From: Planctomycetia bacterium
Lineage (GTDB): Bacteria > Planctomycetota > UBA8108 > UBA1146
Direction of reading: 5' to 3'
NCBI GenBank assembly: GCA_009937185.1
Contig: JAACCY010000169.1
Location: 1 to 49,829 of the forward strand
Length of the DNA stretch: 49,829 nucleotides
In this document: one piece after another, positions 8,236 through 17,021 of the stretch
Layout: every line of letters starts with the position of its first letter
Position numbering within the stretch: the stretch's first letter is position 1
Notes under the pieces: generated by a model
What the model was told of the DNA's origin: nothing
Databases searched by the model: none
What the model saw: the letters and a program-made list of their open reading frames with translations, nothing else
Translations under genes and position numbers: made by a program

Positions 8236-9593
8236 TCTTTCATCTCTTCTAGCAACCAGGCCATCGTCTCAATCCCTCGTTGGTAATCGGGAAGATGGAA
8301 TTTTTCGTTAGGAGAGTGTGCGTTGTCATCGGGGAGTCCCAGCCCGAGGAGAATGGTGTCGATGCCGAGTGTCTCTTTGAGATCACTGACGACCGGAATA
8401 GAGCCTCCCTCTCGAATCATGACAGGGGCTTTGCCGAAACCTTTTTCTACAGCGCGAGACGTGGCGTCGAGCCATGGACTGTTTTGTTCGACGAGCACGG
8501 GGCGGGCGCCATGATGGCAATGAACGGTCAGGGTGCAGGTATCAGGGCAAATCGAGTGCAGATGATTTTGGACCAATTCTGCAATCTCATCCGGGTGTTG
8601 ATCCGGGACGAGTCGCATCGAAACTTTGGCACTGGCGTGTGCAGGCAAGACAGTTTTTGCACCTTCTCCGGTCCAACCACTGAGCAATCCATTGATATCG
8701 AGTGTGGGGCGAGCCCATTTTCTTTCAAGAGTTGTGAACCCTGCTTCTCCATGAACACGAGGAACTTCTAAATCAGAGCGGAACTCTTCCTCTTTGAATG
8801 GCAACTCTCGAATGGAGGCACGTTCTTCTTCGGTGAGTTCTCTGACTTGATCATAGAATCCTGGAATGGTGATGTGGCCTTCTTCATCTCGTAGGCTTCC
8901 AAGCATTCGTGTGAGGGCATTAGCGGGATTTTCGACAGCTCCACCAAAAGAACCGGAGTGCAGATCTCTATTGGGGCCTTGAACATGAAGCTCGAGGTAT
9001 ACCAGTCCTTTGAGCCCGACGGTGATCGCAGGCATGCCGGGACCAAACTGGGAGCAATCAGCTACCAAGGCGACATCCGCTGCCAACTCTTCCTTGTGAG
9101 ATTCGAGGTAGCCGGCGAGATGGGGAGACCCGATCTCTTCTTCACCTTCGATCACAAACTTGACGTTGATGGGTAAGGAACCTCTTGTGCGCAGGACTCC
9201 GCAGACTCCGCGGACGAGGGCTAAAGCCTGGCCCTTGTCGTCGGTGGCTCCCCGGGCGATCAGATCTTCTCCCTCGAGGGTGGGCTCAAATGCCCCATGT
9301 CGCCACAACTCAAGAGGCTCGGGAGGCTGAACATCGTAGTGGCCATAGATCAGAAGGGTGGGAGCTCCCTCTGCCCCAATCCATTGGGCGAAACAGACCG
9401 GATGTCCTTCAGTTTCGTCGAGGCGAGCCTCGAAACCCGCATCACGTAATTCCGCCTGAATCCATTGCCCTGCCTTCTGAACCTCTGACTTGAGGTTCGA
9501 ATCGGTGGAGACACTGGGGATTCTGAGCCATTCGATCAGTTTTTGGACGTGTTCTTCACGCCCTGCGGACAGCTGTTCAATCACATCCTGCAT
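8229..9593 (-). CDS. M20 family dipeptidase/carboxypeptidase
   Basis: Zinc-dependent exopeptidase of 454 residues. I use the start at 9593 (MQDVIEQLSAGREEHV), which has AGGAGG five to six bases upstream; a longer form by 12 codons lacks one. The M20 metal site is complete: YGHYDVQPP (His, Asp), ATDDKGQ (bridging Asp), EGEEEIGS (catalytic Glu plus ligand), VADCSQF (Asp) and DNAHSPNE (final His). The order and spacing match the dipeptidase (CNDP-like) subgroup with a lid domain inserted in the middle, carrying DLHSGSFGG. It is probably cytoplasmic since no signal is present, and completes peptide breakdown. Translationally coupled to the pirin gene. Confidence 0.93.
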   Translation of the reverse strand: MQDVIEQLSAGREEHVQKLIEWLRIPSVSTDSNLKSEVQKAGQWIQAELRDAGFEARLDETEGHPVCFAQWIGAEGAPTLLIYGHYDVQPPEPLELWRHGAFEPTLEGEDLIARGATDDKGQALALVRGVCGVLRTRGSLPINVKFVIEGEEEIGSPHLAGYLESHKEELAADVALVADCSQFGPGMPAITVGLKGLVYLELHVQGPNRDLHSGSFGGAVENPANALTRMLGSLRDEEGHITIPGFYDQVRELTEEERASIRELPFKEEEFRSDLEVPRVHGEAGFTTLERKWARPTLDINGLLSGWTGEGAKTVLPAHASAKVSMRLVPDQHPDEIAELVQNHLHSICPDTCTLTVHCHHGARPVLVEQNSPWLDATSRAVEKGFGKAPVMIREGGSIPVVSDLKETLGIDTILLGLGLPDDNAHSPNEKFHLPDYQRGIETMAWLLEEMKDC

Positions 9594-9744
9594 TTCGTCC
9601 TCCTGCTTCCTCGGTCTGCTGGTACACACTCAAAGTGTTCCTTACCATAAACCCAAGGACGGGACTGGGGGAGTTGAAGGTGACGGGATTCCTCCGGATC
9701 TGATTAAAAATTAGGACGAAGCCCTGCTGAGGGGCATTAAACTG

Positions 9745-9760
9745 CAAGATTATAATCTTG
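9745..9760. promoter_or_regulatory. 16-bp perfect palindrome containing TATAAT
   Basis: CAAGATTATAATCTTG is a perfect palindrome 20 bases before the selenoprotein start codon, and TATAAT at 9751-9756 is a consensus -10 hexamer. No good -35 lies 17 bases upstream, so this may be an activator- or repressor-controlled promoter for the small SelW-like gene and perhaps ettA. Confidence 0.4.
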
Positions 9761-9780
9761 TCTCGGGAAGGAGAAGGCAG

Positions 9781-10008
9781 ATGGATATCAGTATTGAATA
9801 CTGTGTGAAGTGAAACTACACCCCACAGGCCACCAGTTTGGCGGCTGACCTAAAAGATAAGTTCGGTGTAGATGCTCGTCTCATCGAAAGTGGAGGCGGC
9901 GTTTTTGAGGTTGTGATCGATGGAGAACTTGTATTCAGCAAGAAAGAGCTCAGTCGATTCCCGGAGCATTCAGAAATCTATTCCGCGATTGAAGACCGCC
10001 AGGTCTGA
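9781..10008 (+). CDS. SelT/SelW/SelH (Rdx) family selenoprotein with in-frame UGA
   Basis: A gene of 75 residues that ordinary translation would cut at codon 11. AAGGAG lies seven bases before ATG 9781. The product starts MDISIEYCVK, then TGA (9811-9813), then NYTPQATSLAADLKDKF, and ends with GGGVFEVVIDGELVFSKKEL...RFPEH. Read through the TGA this is a complete Rdx-family protein. The redox motif is C-x-x-U (Cys8, Sec11), and the C-terminal GG.FEV..DG.LVFSKK signature is exactly that of SelW-like proteins. Family members are small thioredoxin-fold proteins thought to work in thiol redox reactions. A hairpin suited to a bacterial SECIS follows the TGA. The ettA gene starts 39 bases downstream. 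No selenocysteine machinery is in this window. Confidence 0.85.
9826..9847 (+). promoter_or_regulatory. Candidate bacterial SECIS hairpin
   Basis: Just after the in-frame TGA the mRNA can fold as CAG(9826-9828)/CTG(9845-9847) and CC(9830-9831)/GG(9843-9844), then CC(9833-9834)/GG(9840-9841). There is one bulged G, one A-C mismatch and a five-base apical loop AGTTT. The loop lies 22-26 bases after the TGA, within the window used by SelB-dependent bacterial SECIS elements, and the GG/CC closing pairs with G in the loop fit the loose consensus. Hand-folded only. Confidence 0.55.
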
Positions 10009-10047
10009 TCACGGTCACGTGACACATTTAGAGAGACGGGTAAAGAG

Positions 10048-11733
10048 ATGAGCAGCGATTCTCAGGAAGTCATCTTCCAGGTCACCGACGTCCACAGATC
10101 CTTTGGGACGAAGGACGTTCTTAAAGGAGTCACCTTAGGCTTCTTCAGAGGCGCCAAGATTGGATTGATCGGAATTAACGGTTGTGGAAAGTCCACGCTG
10201 TTGAAGATCATTGCAGGTGTGGATGATGGTTATGATGGAATTGTGACTCTCGCCAGAGGGGCCACCATTGGTTACGTTCCACAGGAACCTTCTCTGGATG
10301 AGACAAAGACAGTTCGAGAGAACGTAGAGATTGGAGCCGAAAAGGTTCGCAATCTTCTTGAAGAATATAATGCTGTAACAGAATCTCTCGCCACTGAGTT
10401 GTCCGACAAAGCGATGCAGGAGGCCTATGACCGCCTCGCTGAACTTCAGGAAAAAATTGATGGCTCTGATGCATGGGAGATTGATCGACAGATCGATCAA
10501 GCGATGCACGCCCTCAATTGTCCTGCAGGGGACTCGATGGTCGCACACCTTTCCGGTGGCGAAAAAAGACGGGTTGCCCTGTGCAGAACTCTGTTGGCGC
10601 ATCCCGATATCTTGCTTCTTGACGAGCCTACCAACCACTTGGACGCAGATACTACAGCATGGTTAGAGAGACACCTCGCTAACTATGAAGGTACTGTTTT
10701 GCTCATCACTCACGACCGCTATTTCTTGGATAATGTTGTCGGTTGGATGTTGGAGATCGATCGAGGGCGTGGAACTCCCTTTGAAGGAAACTACAGTCAA
10801 TATCTTGAGCAAAAATCGAAGATATTGGAAGTTGAAGCTCGGCAAGAAGATGATCGCCGGAAGCAACTCAACAAGGAATTAGACTGGATTCGCCAAACCC
10901 CTAGAGCACGAGCCAAGAAAAGTAAAGCTAGGGTTGAGTCATTCCATAAGCTTCAGGAACAAGTATACGAATCGCGAAAAGATGTTCCTGCATTGGCGAT
11001 TCCATGCGAGACCAAATTGGGAGACAAGGTTCTGCAAGTTAAAGGAATGACCAAGTCCTACGACGGAAGAACTCTCTTTGATGATCTCTCTTTTGAACTT
11101 CGTCCGGGCGCTATCGTTGGCGTTATTGGCCCCAATGGTGCGGGCAAAACCACATTGATGAGATTGATTGCCGATCAAATTGAACCGGACGCTGGAAAAG
11201 TTGAATTAGGCTCTACGGTTCAACTTTGCTTTGCGGATCAGAGTCGTCAGGAATTGGAAAACAACAATACGATCTACGATAACATTTCTGAAGGATACGA
11301 CGTCTTTCAGGTGGGTAAGGTCGAGATTGCCAGCAGAGCGTACGTGGCTCGATTTGGATTTACCGGAGAAGAGCAAGAGAAGAAGGTCGGGGATTGTTCC
11401 GGAGGACAGAGGAACCGAGTTCAGATGGCGAAGATGCTTCGTCGTGGCGGAAATCTGGTCATCCTCGACGAACCGACCAACGACCTAGATATCCCAACTC
11501 TTAGACTTCTCGAAGAAGCTTTGGAAGCATTCCCTGGATGCGCCATCGTGGTCAGCCACGACAGGTACTTCTTGGATCGAGTGGCGACCAATATCCTCGC
11601 TTTAGATGGAGAGGGTGGGGGCCGGTTCTTTGAAGGATCCTACGAAGCATACGCAGAGAAAATCCGTCAGGAGCGCATAGAGCGCGGTGATGATCCTGAT
11701 GTTCCAAGGGGAACTCACCGTAGATTCGCCTGA
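10048..11733 (+). CDS. ettA: Energy-dependent translational throttle protein EttA (ABC-F ATPase)
   Basis: Soluble tandem ABC ATPase of 561 residues (E. coli EttA is 555). It binds the ribosomal E site and gates the first elongation step according to ADP/ATP ratio. Domain 1 has Walker A GINGCGKST, signature LSGGEKRRV and Walker B ILLLDEPTNHLD. A long charged linker with the arm region follows (residues ~240-320, with RQTPRARAKKSKARVE typical of EttA). Domain 2 has GPNGAGKTT, CSGGQRNRV and LVILDEPTNDLD. It lacks membrane segments. It follows the selenoprotein gene by 39 bases in the same direction and may share its transcript. Confidence 0.95.
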   Translation: MSSDSQEVIFQVTDVHRSFGTKDVLKGVTLGFFRGAKIGLIGINGCGKSTLLKIIAGVDDGYDGIVTLARGATIGYVPQEPSLDETKTVRENVEIGAEKVRNLLEEYNAVTESLATELSDKAMQEAYDRLAELQEKIDGSDAWEIDRQIDQAMHALNCPAGDSMVAHLSGGEKRRVALCRTLLAHPDILLLDEPTNHLDADTTAWLERHLANYEGTVLLITHDRYFLDNVVGWMLEIDRGRGTPFEGNYSQYLEQKSKILEVEARQEDDRRKQLNKELDWIRQTPRARAKKSKARVESFHKLQEQVYESRKDVPALAIPCETKLGDKVLQVKGMTKSYDGRTLFDDLSFELRPGAIVGVIGPNGAGKTTLMRLIADQIEPDAGKVELGSTVQLCFADQSRQELENNNTIYDNISEGYDVFQVGKVEIASRAYVARFGFTGEEQEKKVGDCSGGQRNRVQMAKMLRRGGNLVILDEPTNDLDIPTLRLLEEALEAFPGCAIVVSHDRYFLDRVATNILALDGEGGGRFFEGSYEAYAEKIRQERIERGDDPDVPRGTHRRFA

Positions 11734-11751
11734 TTCTCATATCTGAACAAT

Positions 11752-11767
11752 AACCCTCGAGAGGGTT
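11752..11767. other. Short perfect hairpin after ettA
   Basis: AACCCTC-GA-GAGGGTT forms a seven-base-pair stem 18 bases after the ettA stop. There is no T tract, so it is at best a weak or Rho-assisted stop or an mRNA-stabilising hairpin. Confidence 0.3.
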
Positions 11768-11807
11768 GTCGGGTGGGGGAATTGCCCGGTAGTCTGTCTG
11801 TACTTAG

Positions 11808-12695
11808 GTGCCGCTGAAATGGATGGAGAACTTCACAGTGATCAATGCCGCGAAATTTTTGATTCTACTGACCCTATTATTCGCTCTGGGGTGTGACAAT
11901 GGGAGTTCTTCAAATGTGACGACGGGCGATACGGGAGGTAAGCCCCCCGGACCCGACGATCCATGCCCATCCCCGTTGGGTGTAGAAATTCAGGTTTATA
12001 TCAACGAAGTCATGGTTGATAACACTTCCGCTGTTCCGAATGGAAGCGGTGAGTTTTACCCATGGGTTGAATTCTACAATCCGGGTCCAGATTCGATGGA
12101 GCTGGGAGGGGCGTATTTCTCTGATTCGATTGCCGATAACCAGAGATGGCAATTTCCATGTCAGTTCCCTGAAACGAATCTGCAGGCCGGAGAGTTTTTA
12201 GTAATGTTCTTTGGCGGTGACGGAAATCCAGATGATCTTCACATTGATTTTCTCCCTGAGATTTCGGGAGAACATATATATGTTCTGAACCAGTCTTCTG
12301 ATTTCTTTTACTTTAACGCGGACCTGCTCGATCAGAATCAGAGCACAGGACCCTTTCCGGATGGCGGAGGAGATGCCGTTCCTCTTTCGGTTCCCACACC
12401 AGGAGGACCGAATGCTGAGCCAATACCTCCAGTAGTTTTCGTCAGAGGAGATCTCGATCTCGACCTCGACGTTGACGAAGATGATCTCGCACTTCTCACG
12501 GGGCACTTTTCAGGATCACCTGTGATCACACTTTGTGCAGATCGCCTCGATATCAATGACAATGGTGAAGTGACAATTAGTGACCTGTCGTATCTGATTC
12601 AGGCCCTTGAGCCCAATGGGCCAGTGATTCCTGAGCCATTCCCTTCTGAGGGAGTCGATCCGACTCCGGACAATATCGATTGCGAGGGCCCCTGA
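11808..12695 (+). CDS. Lipoprotein with lamin-tail-like and dockerin-like domains
   Basis: About 295 residues from GTG 11808; ATG 11823 is an equally possible start (290 residues) and neither has a strong ribosome site. The N-terminus is a lipoprotein signal (FLILLTLLFALGC, acylated Cys followed by a Gly/Ser/Thr/Pro linker). Residues ~65-170 resemble the lamin-tail domain used in bacterial exoproteins: VYINEVMVDN, a WVEFYNPG motif, LGGAYFSDS and a QAGEFLVMFFGG edge strand. The tail carries two calcium-loop repeats (RGDLDLDLDVDEDD and DINDNGEVTISD), as in dockerin type I. Probably surface-exposed. The next gene begins one base after the stop, so they are coupled. Confidence 0.65.
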   Translation: MPLKWMENFTVINAAKFLILLTLLFALGCDNGSSSNVTTGDTGGKPPGPDDPCPSPLGVEIQVYINEVMVDNTSAVPNGSGEFYPWVEFYNPGPDSMELGGAYFSDSIADNQRWQFPCQFPETNLQAGEFLVMFFGGDGNPDDLHIDFLPEISGEHIYVLNQSSDFFYFNADLLDQNQSTGPFPDGGGDAVPLSVPTPGGPNAEPIPPVVFVRGDLDLDLDVDEDDLALLTGHFSGSPVITLCADRLDINDNGEVTISDLSYLIQALEPNGPVIPEPFPSEGVDPTPDNIDCEGP

Positions 12696-12696
12696 A

Positions 12697-13554
12697 GTGA
12701 ACGCCTCATTATTACCTAAAGTGTTACTGGTCTGCATGTTAGCATTACCGGATTTAGTGCTTTCCCAAACCTCAGGAGACCCCTTTATTGTCAGTGCGAG
12801 TTCTTCTGAGCATTTTTCAGGAAACACCGAACAGGGTCAGACTTTCATCTTTCTAGACCACTCTGAACCGATTGAAGGATTTTCTTTTGGTCTGACTTAT
12901 GGGGATGAATCTGTGGATCCGTTGGGGATAGAACCCGGATTTGATCTGATAACAGCGACGGGTGCAGACGGACCAGATTTCTTTATCGTCGATTTGATTC
13001 CTGTTGGAGTGCCGTCCAATGCAAATGGGGTCACTCTCGCCTGTTTGAATTCTTTGACAGTTCCTCTGGATGAAATCCCTGCCGGAGTGGGTTCAGAGAT
13101 TGCCATCATCGATTACCAGATCGCAGCCTTGCCCGGAGAGATTCCCATAGACTTTTCTGGAGAGTTAGGGAACCCCGTCATCCTATTGATAGCAAGTGTG
13201 GGAGGGCAGGACAGATTCCTTGAGCCCGTTTCTGGATTTCTCACAGTATTGGATGCACCTCCGCCCCCTTCAGGACCTCTATTTGTTCGAGGAGATGTCA
13301 ACGGCGATGGAGTGCTCGATCTTTCTGATCCCATTCGTATCGGTGTGTTTGTCGCTCGTGGAGTGAATCAACTGCCTTGCTTGGCGGCTGGAGATATCGA
13401 TGACAATGGCTTAGTCCAGTTGAATGATGTGGTTCAGTTACTGAGCTACCTCTTCAGTTTTGGCCCTGAGCCAGCCATGCCATTTCCAGATTGCTCACAA
13501 GATCCCACGCAGGATTTGGAATGCATCGACAGCGAATGTACAGCTTCACCTTGA
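12697..13554 (+). CDS. Secreted protein with cohesin-like region and dockerin-like tail
   Basis: 285 residues from GTG 12697, one base after the previous stop. The signal peptide is MNASLLPKVLLVCMLALPDLVLS. Residues ~30-185 are beta-rich: IVSASSSEH, then GQTFIFLDHSEPIEGFSFGL, then a GSEIAIIDYQIA strand. This is the arrangement seen in cohesin-like beta-sandwich domains of planctomycetal exoproteins; that assignment is tentative. Pro-rich PPPPSG then leads to two dockerin-like loops, RGDVNGDGVLDLSDPI and GDIDDNGLVQLNDVV, and a Cys-containing end (PFPDCSQDPTQDLEC). The tail matches those of the neighbouring gene and the gene at 38405, suggesting a shared sorting or docking role. Confidence 0.65.
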   Translation: MNASLLPKVLLVCMLALPDLVLSQTSGDPFIVSASSSEHFSGNTEQGQTFIFLDHSEPIEGFSFGLTYGDESVDPLGIEPGFDLITATGADGPDFFIVDLIPVGVPSNANGVTLACLNSLTVPLDEIPAGVGSEIAIIDYQIAALPGEIPIDFSGELGNPVILLIASVGGQDRFLEPVSGFLTVLDAPPPPSGPLFVRGDVNGDGVLDLSDPIRIGVFVARGVNQLPCLAAGDIDDNGLVQLNDVVQLLSYLFSFGPEPAMPFPDCSQDPTQDLECIDSECTASP

Positions 13555-13566
13555 TGTGGAATCATT

Positions 13567-13584
13567 CGCTGAAGCCACTCAGCG
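13567..13584. other. Hairpin between convergent genes
   Basis: CGCTGA-N6-TCAGCG lies in the 92-base gap between the dockerin-type gene and the large minus-strand lipoprotein gene. Six base pairs without a T tract: a weak stop at best. Confidence 0.25.
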
Positions 13585-13646
13585 GGTTGATCTTTGCGGA
13601 GATTTTAGTATGTGGGACTAAATGTATTTAGCATCCAGGCCCGCCC

Positions 13647-16600
13647 CTAGTCTGAACGAGTGTTCCAGGTCTTCTCGTATTCGAGTCGATCGGGAGGGTT
13701 CTCGTTGACCTTGGGTGGATAGCCGCTCATATCCATAAAGGGCAAAGGATCGACACCGCGCCTTTCGGCGGTGTAGGGGTCGAGATCTTTACACCAGCCA
13801 AAGGTGTCCAGCATATATGTTCTCTTCCAGCCGGTTTTTAGGGGAGGAAGGCCACTGGCATCGTATTCAAGAAGCAGTTCATCTCCGCCTCCGAGAATCA
13901 CAAAACGATCATCCGCCTCCAGAATCAACTCGTCGACTCTTCCTAGGCGGGTGACATGACCCCTGTCCATCGCACGGTAATCCAGAGTGGGTTGCCGTTC
14001 TGAATAATGATAGGTCGCGGGTAAGCGACCATCATCGCTGTATTCTTTGGGATACCCACCGTCCCTGAGAAGGGCGGACTTCAGAGGCAGAACATGTTTT
14101 CTTTGGGGGTCACGAACAGGAGCGAGAAAAACTTGATCCCAGTATAGTTCTAGATTCGAGGCGAAGCGGAATTGGCGAGCTCCTTGGGCGAGTACCTCAG
14201 AGACATCCAGCACCATCGTCTTGGGCATCCCCGCAGGGTATCCGAACTCATTCCCAATCAGATTCCAGGGTGAAGCGTCATTCTTTCTCCACGAGATGGT
14301 GGGAGCCGAAAGTCGCTGCTGACCCTGCCATGCGGCAAAATTCACTCTGGAATAGGGATATTCCACCCAGCCATCGAGGAAGAGAGCGCTGCGCTGGTTC
14401 ATGTCTTCTATTTTGAGATCAGTAAACTCAAAAATCCATTCCTGTGGTGAACAGTAACCCACCCATTCAGGAATGAGGGAGCGGGGGCCCGCGTAAACCC
14501 GATCGCTTTCGAGTACCTTTGAGAGTTCCACTGGGCCTTCCAGATCGTAGACGTGAGTAGGGAAGGTACGCTTGGACTTCTCGATAAGGAGAGGTTCTCC
14601 TGAGGGAGGTGCTCCTCGAACGGGGAAATATTCTTCAGGGTAGCACTCTTGTGCAGGAGGATGATCCACGGCGATCAGGCTGAGGCGATCGGTGTAACAG
14701 ATTTCCTGCATAGGCTCCATCACGCTCAATCGAACCACTCCATCGATGGGTTCGATCAGATCAGGTTTGATGCGTACTACTTCTGTGGGTTCAGAAGGAG
14801 CGAATTCACCCGGCCCAATCCAGAATCCCAAGCCTCCGCCTCCCATGAAATCAGTAATGAAATTCCAGCGTCCATTGCCAAAGGTAAAGAGGACAGGACA
14901 AGAAGACGCTTTGCGTTGTACTTCTTCAATCTCCTGACAGGTATCGGTGGGAACATTCAATTCGGCCTGAAGAACACCATCGGGCCAATTGAGGGTGATG
15001 TTATCAATAGAGTTTCTATTACCGACGCCTATCACGAGCGGTTGGAATCCCCGGGCTTTATGGCCCCGAGTGCCTTCTTGATATCGAACCGTCGCGAGAC
15101 CGGGACTGCGAAGTTCTACCCGTGTACCGAAGCCGAGCAGATTGGTACGACGGTCGTCGCCATCTCTGCGCCCCCCCAAATGGGCACGAAATGAATGAAG
15201 GCTTGGGTTTTTTTGGGTGAACAGACTTCTTTGAAGACCCAGTGTTTCACCAAATCCACTGATCAGATCGATGTCGCCATCGCCATCGATATCTCCACTC
15301 GCGAGAATGGTCCCCTCTGTTGATCCGAAAGATACAAAATTGGGATTCTGAATACCGCAGCGAAAAGCATCGCCATCGAATTTGTGATTACAGACCATGT
15401 CGAGTGAGCCGTCATTATTAAAGTCACATGGAAAAGTTTCTTTGATGTCGAGGACGTCCACTCGTTCAGGAGGTGGAAATGAGTGAACGAAGAGGGCTTC
15501 ACCTACTGGAGATTTGAAGTTTGCATTACGAGTGCTCATTCGAAGTTTATCTCCGGAAATGAACATGAGATCTTCTCGAAGGTCTCCGTTGATGTCTGCA
15601 AGACTCGCATTGCGAATGTTGGGGTCATTTTTGGAACCCGAAAGCAAGGGCCTACCAGCGGGTGATAGAGTGAAATTCCATTCGGGAGCACCTGAGATCC
15701 AAGTGAGACCCTCACTCGTAAGGAGCAGTAAATCCGGATCACCATCTTCATCCAAGTCGCGAACAGCGATGAGTTCTTTCACTATTGGCATACTTGGAAG
15801 GCCGGGAGATTCTTCTAGCGGACGAAATATTTTGCCTTCATTCAGAGCTAATGAAAGAACACCATCAGCATCAAGAAGCAGAAGATCGAGATCGGACTCC
15901 ATATCGATGTCAGCAAGAGTCAAAGAAACAAAGTTTCCTGGAAATCGACAAATCTCTTCGGTAAAGGAAGGGACTTCTGTCCCGTCTCCTTTCAGAACTA
16001 GAACGTGCTCTTTCTGAGCGACGATGAGATCGACCAAACCATCTTCGTCGACATCTCCCACGCAACATGCCTGTGATCCGTCAAGGGCAGGAAGTCGAGA
16101 GGCCATGTGTTCTGGCTTCCGAAGATCCAGAGAGAATCCCTGGGACCCACCGACCCAAAGACTGGGAATACAATCTAGGTCTGAATCGACAAGCGCGAGG
16201 GGCGCATCTGTTAGTATTGAGAGTTCAGGAGCTAGGAGTTCTTTCTTAAAATTATCTGAGTCGGAAGTGTCTGTGTTGGTGAGCACTACCGAGGGTTCAA
16301 TCCAATCACGTATTGCTTCAGAGATCTTTCCCTGCTCTGTGTATTTTGTGCTGTGAGCTCGACCGCGCCCGCTGGCTTCCAGTTTTTTGAAGGTGGCTAG
16401 CGCTTGATTGGCCTCTTCGATTCTGCCGGAGCGACGCCACATCAATTGAAGATTATTCCAAGCACCTCGAATAGTGGGATCTAATTGAACAGCCATTTCA
16501 AAGTGTGGAAGAGCTGCGCCTGGATTGTTGGCTCTTAAGTAACCGATAGCGACCTGATAATGACAGTCAGGATCTCTAGGGGCATACTTTAACGCGTCCT

Positions 16601-17021
16601 TGAATTCTTTCAGTGCGCTTTCTTCGTCTCCCTTGAATCGATAGATAATGCCTAAGTTGTAGGGGACTCCCGGATCACTGGGGCGAATCCTACGAGCTTT
16701 TTCGAAATTTAGGACTGCGTGGTCGACCCCTTGCTCAGCTTGGTTGAGTTGAGAAACTCCAAGGTTGAATAAAGGAACGAAGCTCCCTGGAGATTTTTGA
16801 ACTAATTCGGAAAGTACCTTTTCAGCGTCTTTGAATCGGTGCTGAGATAAAAGTGCGAGTCCTTCAAGATGTTGAGAAATCAATTCGTCGCTTGGGGGAG
16901 TGGTGTTTTTACTGATGCATCCGTTAACAAGGGTTAAGAATATCACGGACAGCGGAATAAAAACTACAGTGAACCAGAGTTTGTGGGTTCGCTGGTGAAC
17001 AATTTGAATTCTGGTCGACAA
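13647..17021 (-). CDS. Large TPR / FG-GAP (VCBS) / ASPIC-UnbV lipoprotein
   Basis: 1124 residues. Translation starts at TTG with AAAGGAG five bases upstream. The N-terminal signal ends in a lipobox-like LVNGC (Cys35). Residues ~48-215 are tetratricopeptide repeats (RFKDAEKVLSELVQKSPGSF, DPGVPYNLGIIYRFKGDEES). Residues ~285-610 carry repeated FG-GAP/VCBS calcium-type blades, e.g. VGDVDEDGLVDLIVA, DINGDLREDLMF, DFNNDGSLDMVC, DIDGDGDIDLISG. Residues ~630-700 match the ASPIC/UnbV domain (VGVGNRN-like and LNWPDG). About 420 further residues are unassigned and Trp/Tyr-rich. Such architecture is common in Planctomycetota and related marine groups as outer-surface proteins of unknown function. It stands alone on the minus strand. 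Confidence 0.8.
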   Translation of the reverse strand: MSTRIQIVHQRTHKLWFTVVFIPLSVIFLTLVNGCISKNTTPPSDELISQHLEGLALLSQHRFKDAEKVLSELVQKSPGSFVPLFNLGVSQLNQAEQGVDHAVLNFEKARRIRPSDPGVPYNLGIIYRFKGDEESALKEFKDALKYAPRDPDCHYQVAIGYLRANNPGAALPHFEMAVQLDPTIRGAWNNLQLMWRRSGRIEEANQALATFKKLEASGRGRAHSTKYTEQGKISEAIRDWIEPSVVLTNTDTSDSDNFKKELLAPELSILTDAPLALVDSDLDCIPSLWVGGSQGFSLDLRKPEHMASRLPALDGSQACCVGDVDEDGLVDLIVAQKEHVLVLKGDGTEVPSFTEEICRFPGNFVSLTLADIDMESDLDLLLLDADGVLSLALNEGKIFRPLEESPGLPSMPIVKELIAVRDLDEDGDPDLLLLTSEGLTWISGAPEWNFTLSPAGRPLLSGSKNDPNIRNASLADINGDLREDLMFISGDKLRMSTRNANFKSPVGEALFVHSFPPPERVDVLDIKETFPCDFNNDGSLDMVCNHKFDGDAFRCGIQNPNFVSFGSTEGTILASGDIDGDGDIDLISGFGETLGLQRSLFTQKNPSLHSFRAHLGGRRDGDDRRTNLLGFGTRVELRSPGLATVRYQEGTRGHKARGFQPLVIGVGNRNSIDNITLNWPDGVLQAELNVPTDTCQEIEEVQRKASSCPVLFTFGNGRWNFITDFMGGGGLGFWIGPGEFAPSEPTEVVRIKPDLIEPIDGVVRLSVMEPMQEICYTDRLSLIAVDHPPAQECYPEEYFPVRGAPPSGEPLLIEKSKRTFPTHVYDLEGPVELSKVLESDRVYAGPRSLIPEWVGYCSPQEWIFEFTDLKIEDMNQRSALFLDGWVEYPYSRVNFAAWQGQQRLSAPTISWRKNDASPWNLIGNEFGYPAGMPKTMVLDVSEVLAQGARQFRFASNLELYWDQVFLAPVRDPQRKHVLPLKSALLRDGGYPKEYSDDGRLPATYHYSERQPTLDYRAMDRGHVTRLGRVDELILEADDRFVILGGGDELLLEYDASGLPPLKTGWKRTYMLDTFGWCKDLDPYTAERRGVDPLPFMDMSGYPPKVNENPPDRLEYEKTWNTRSD

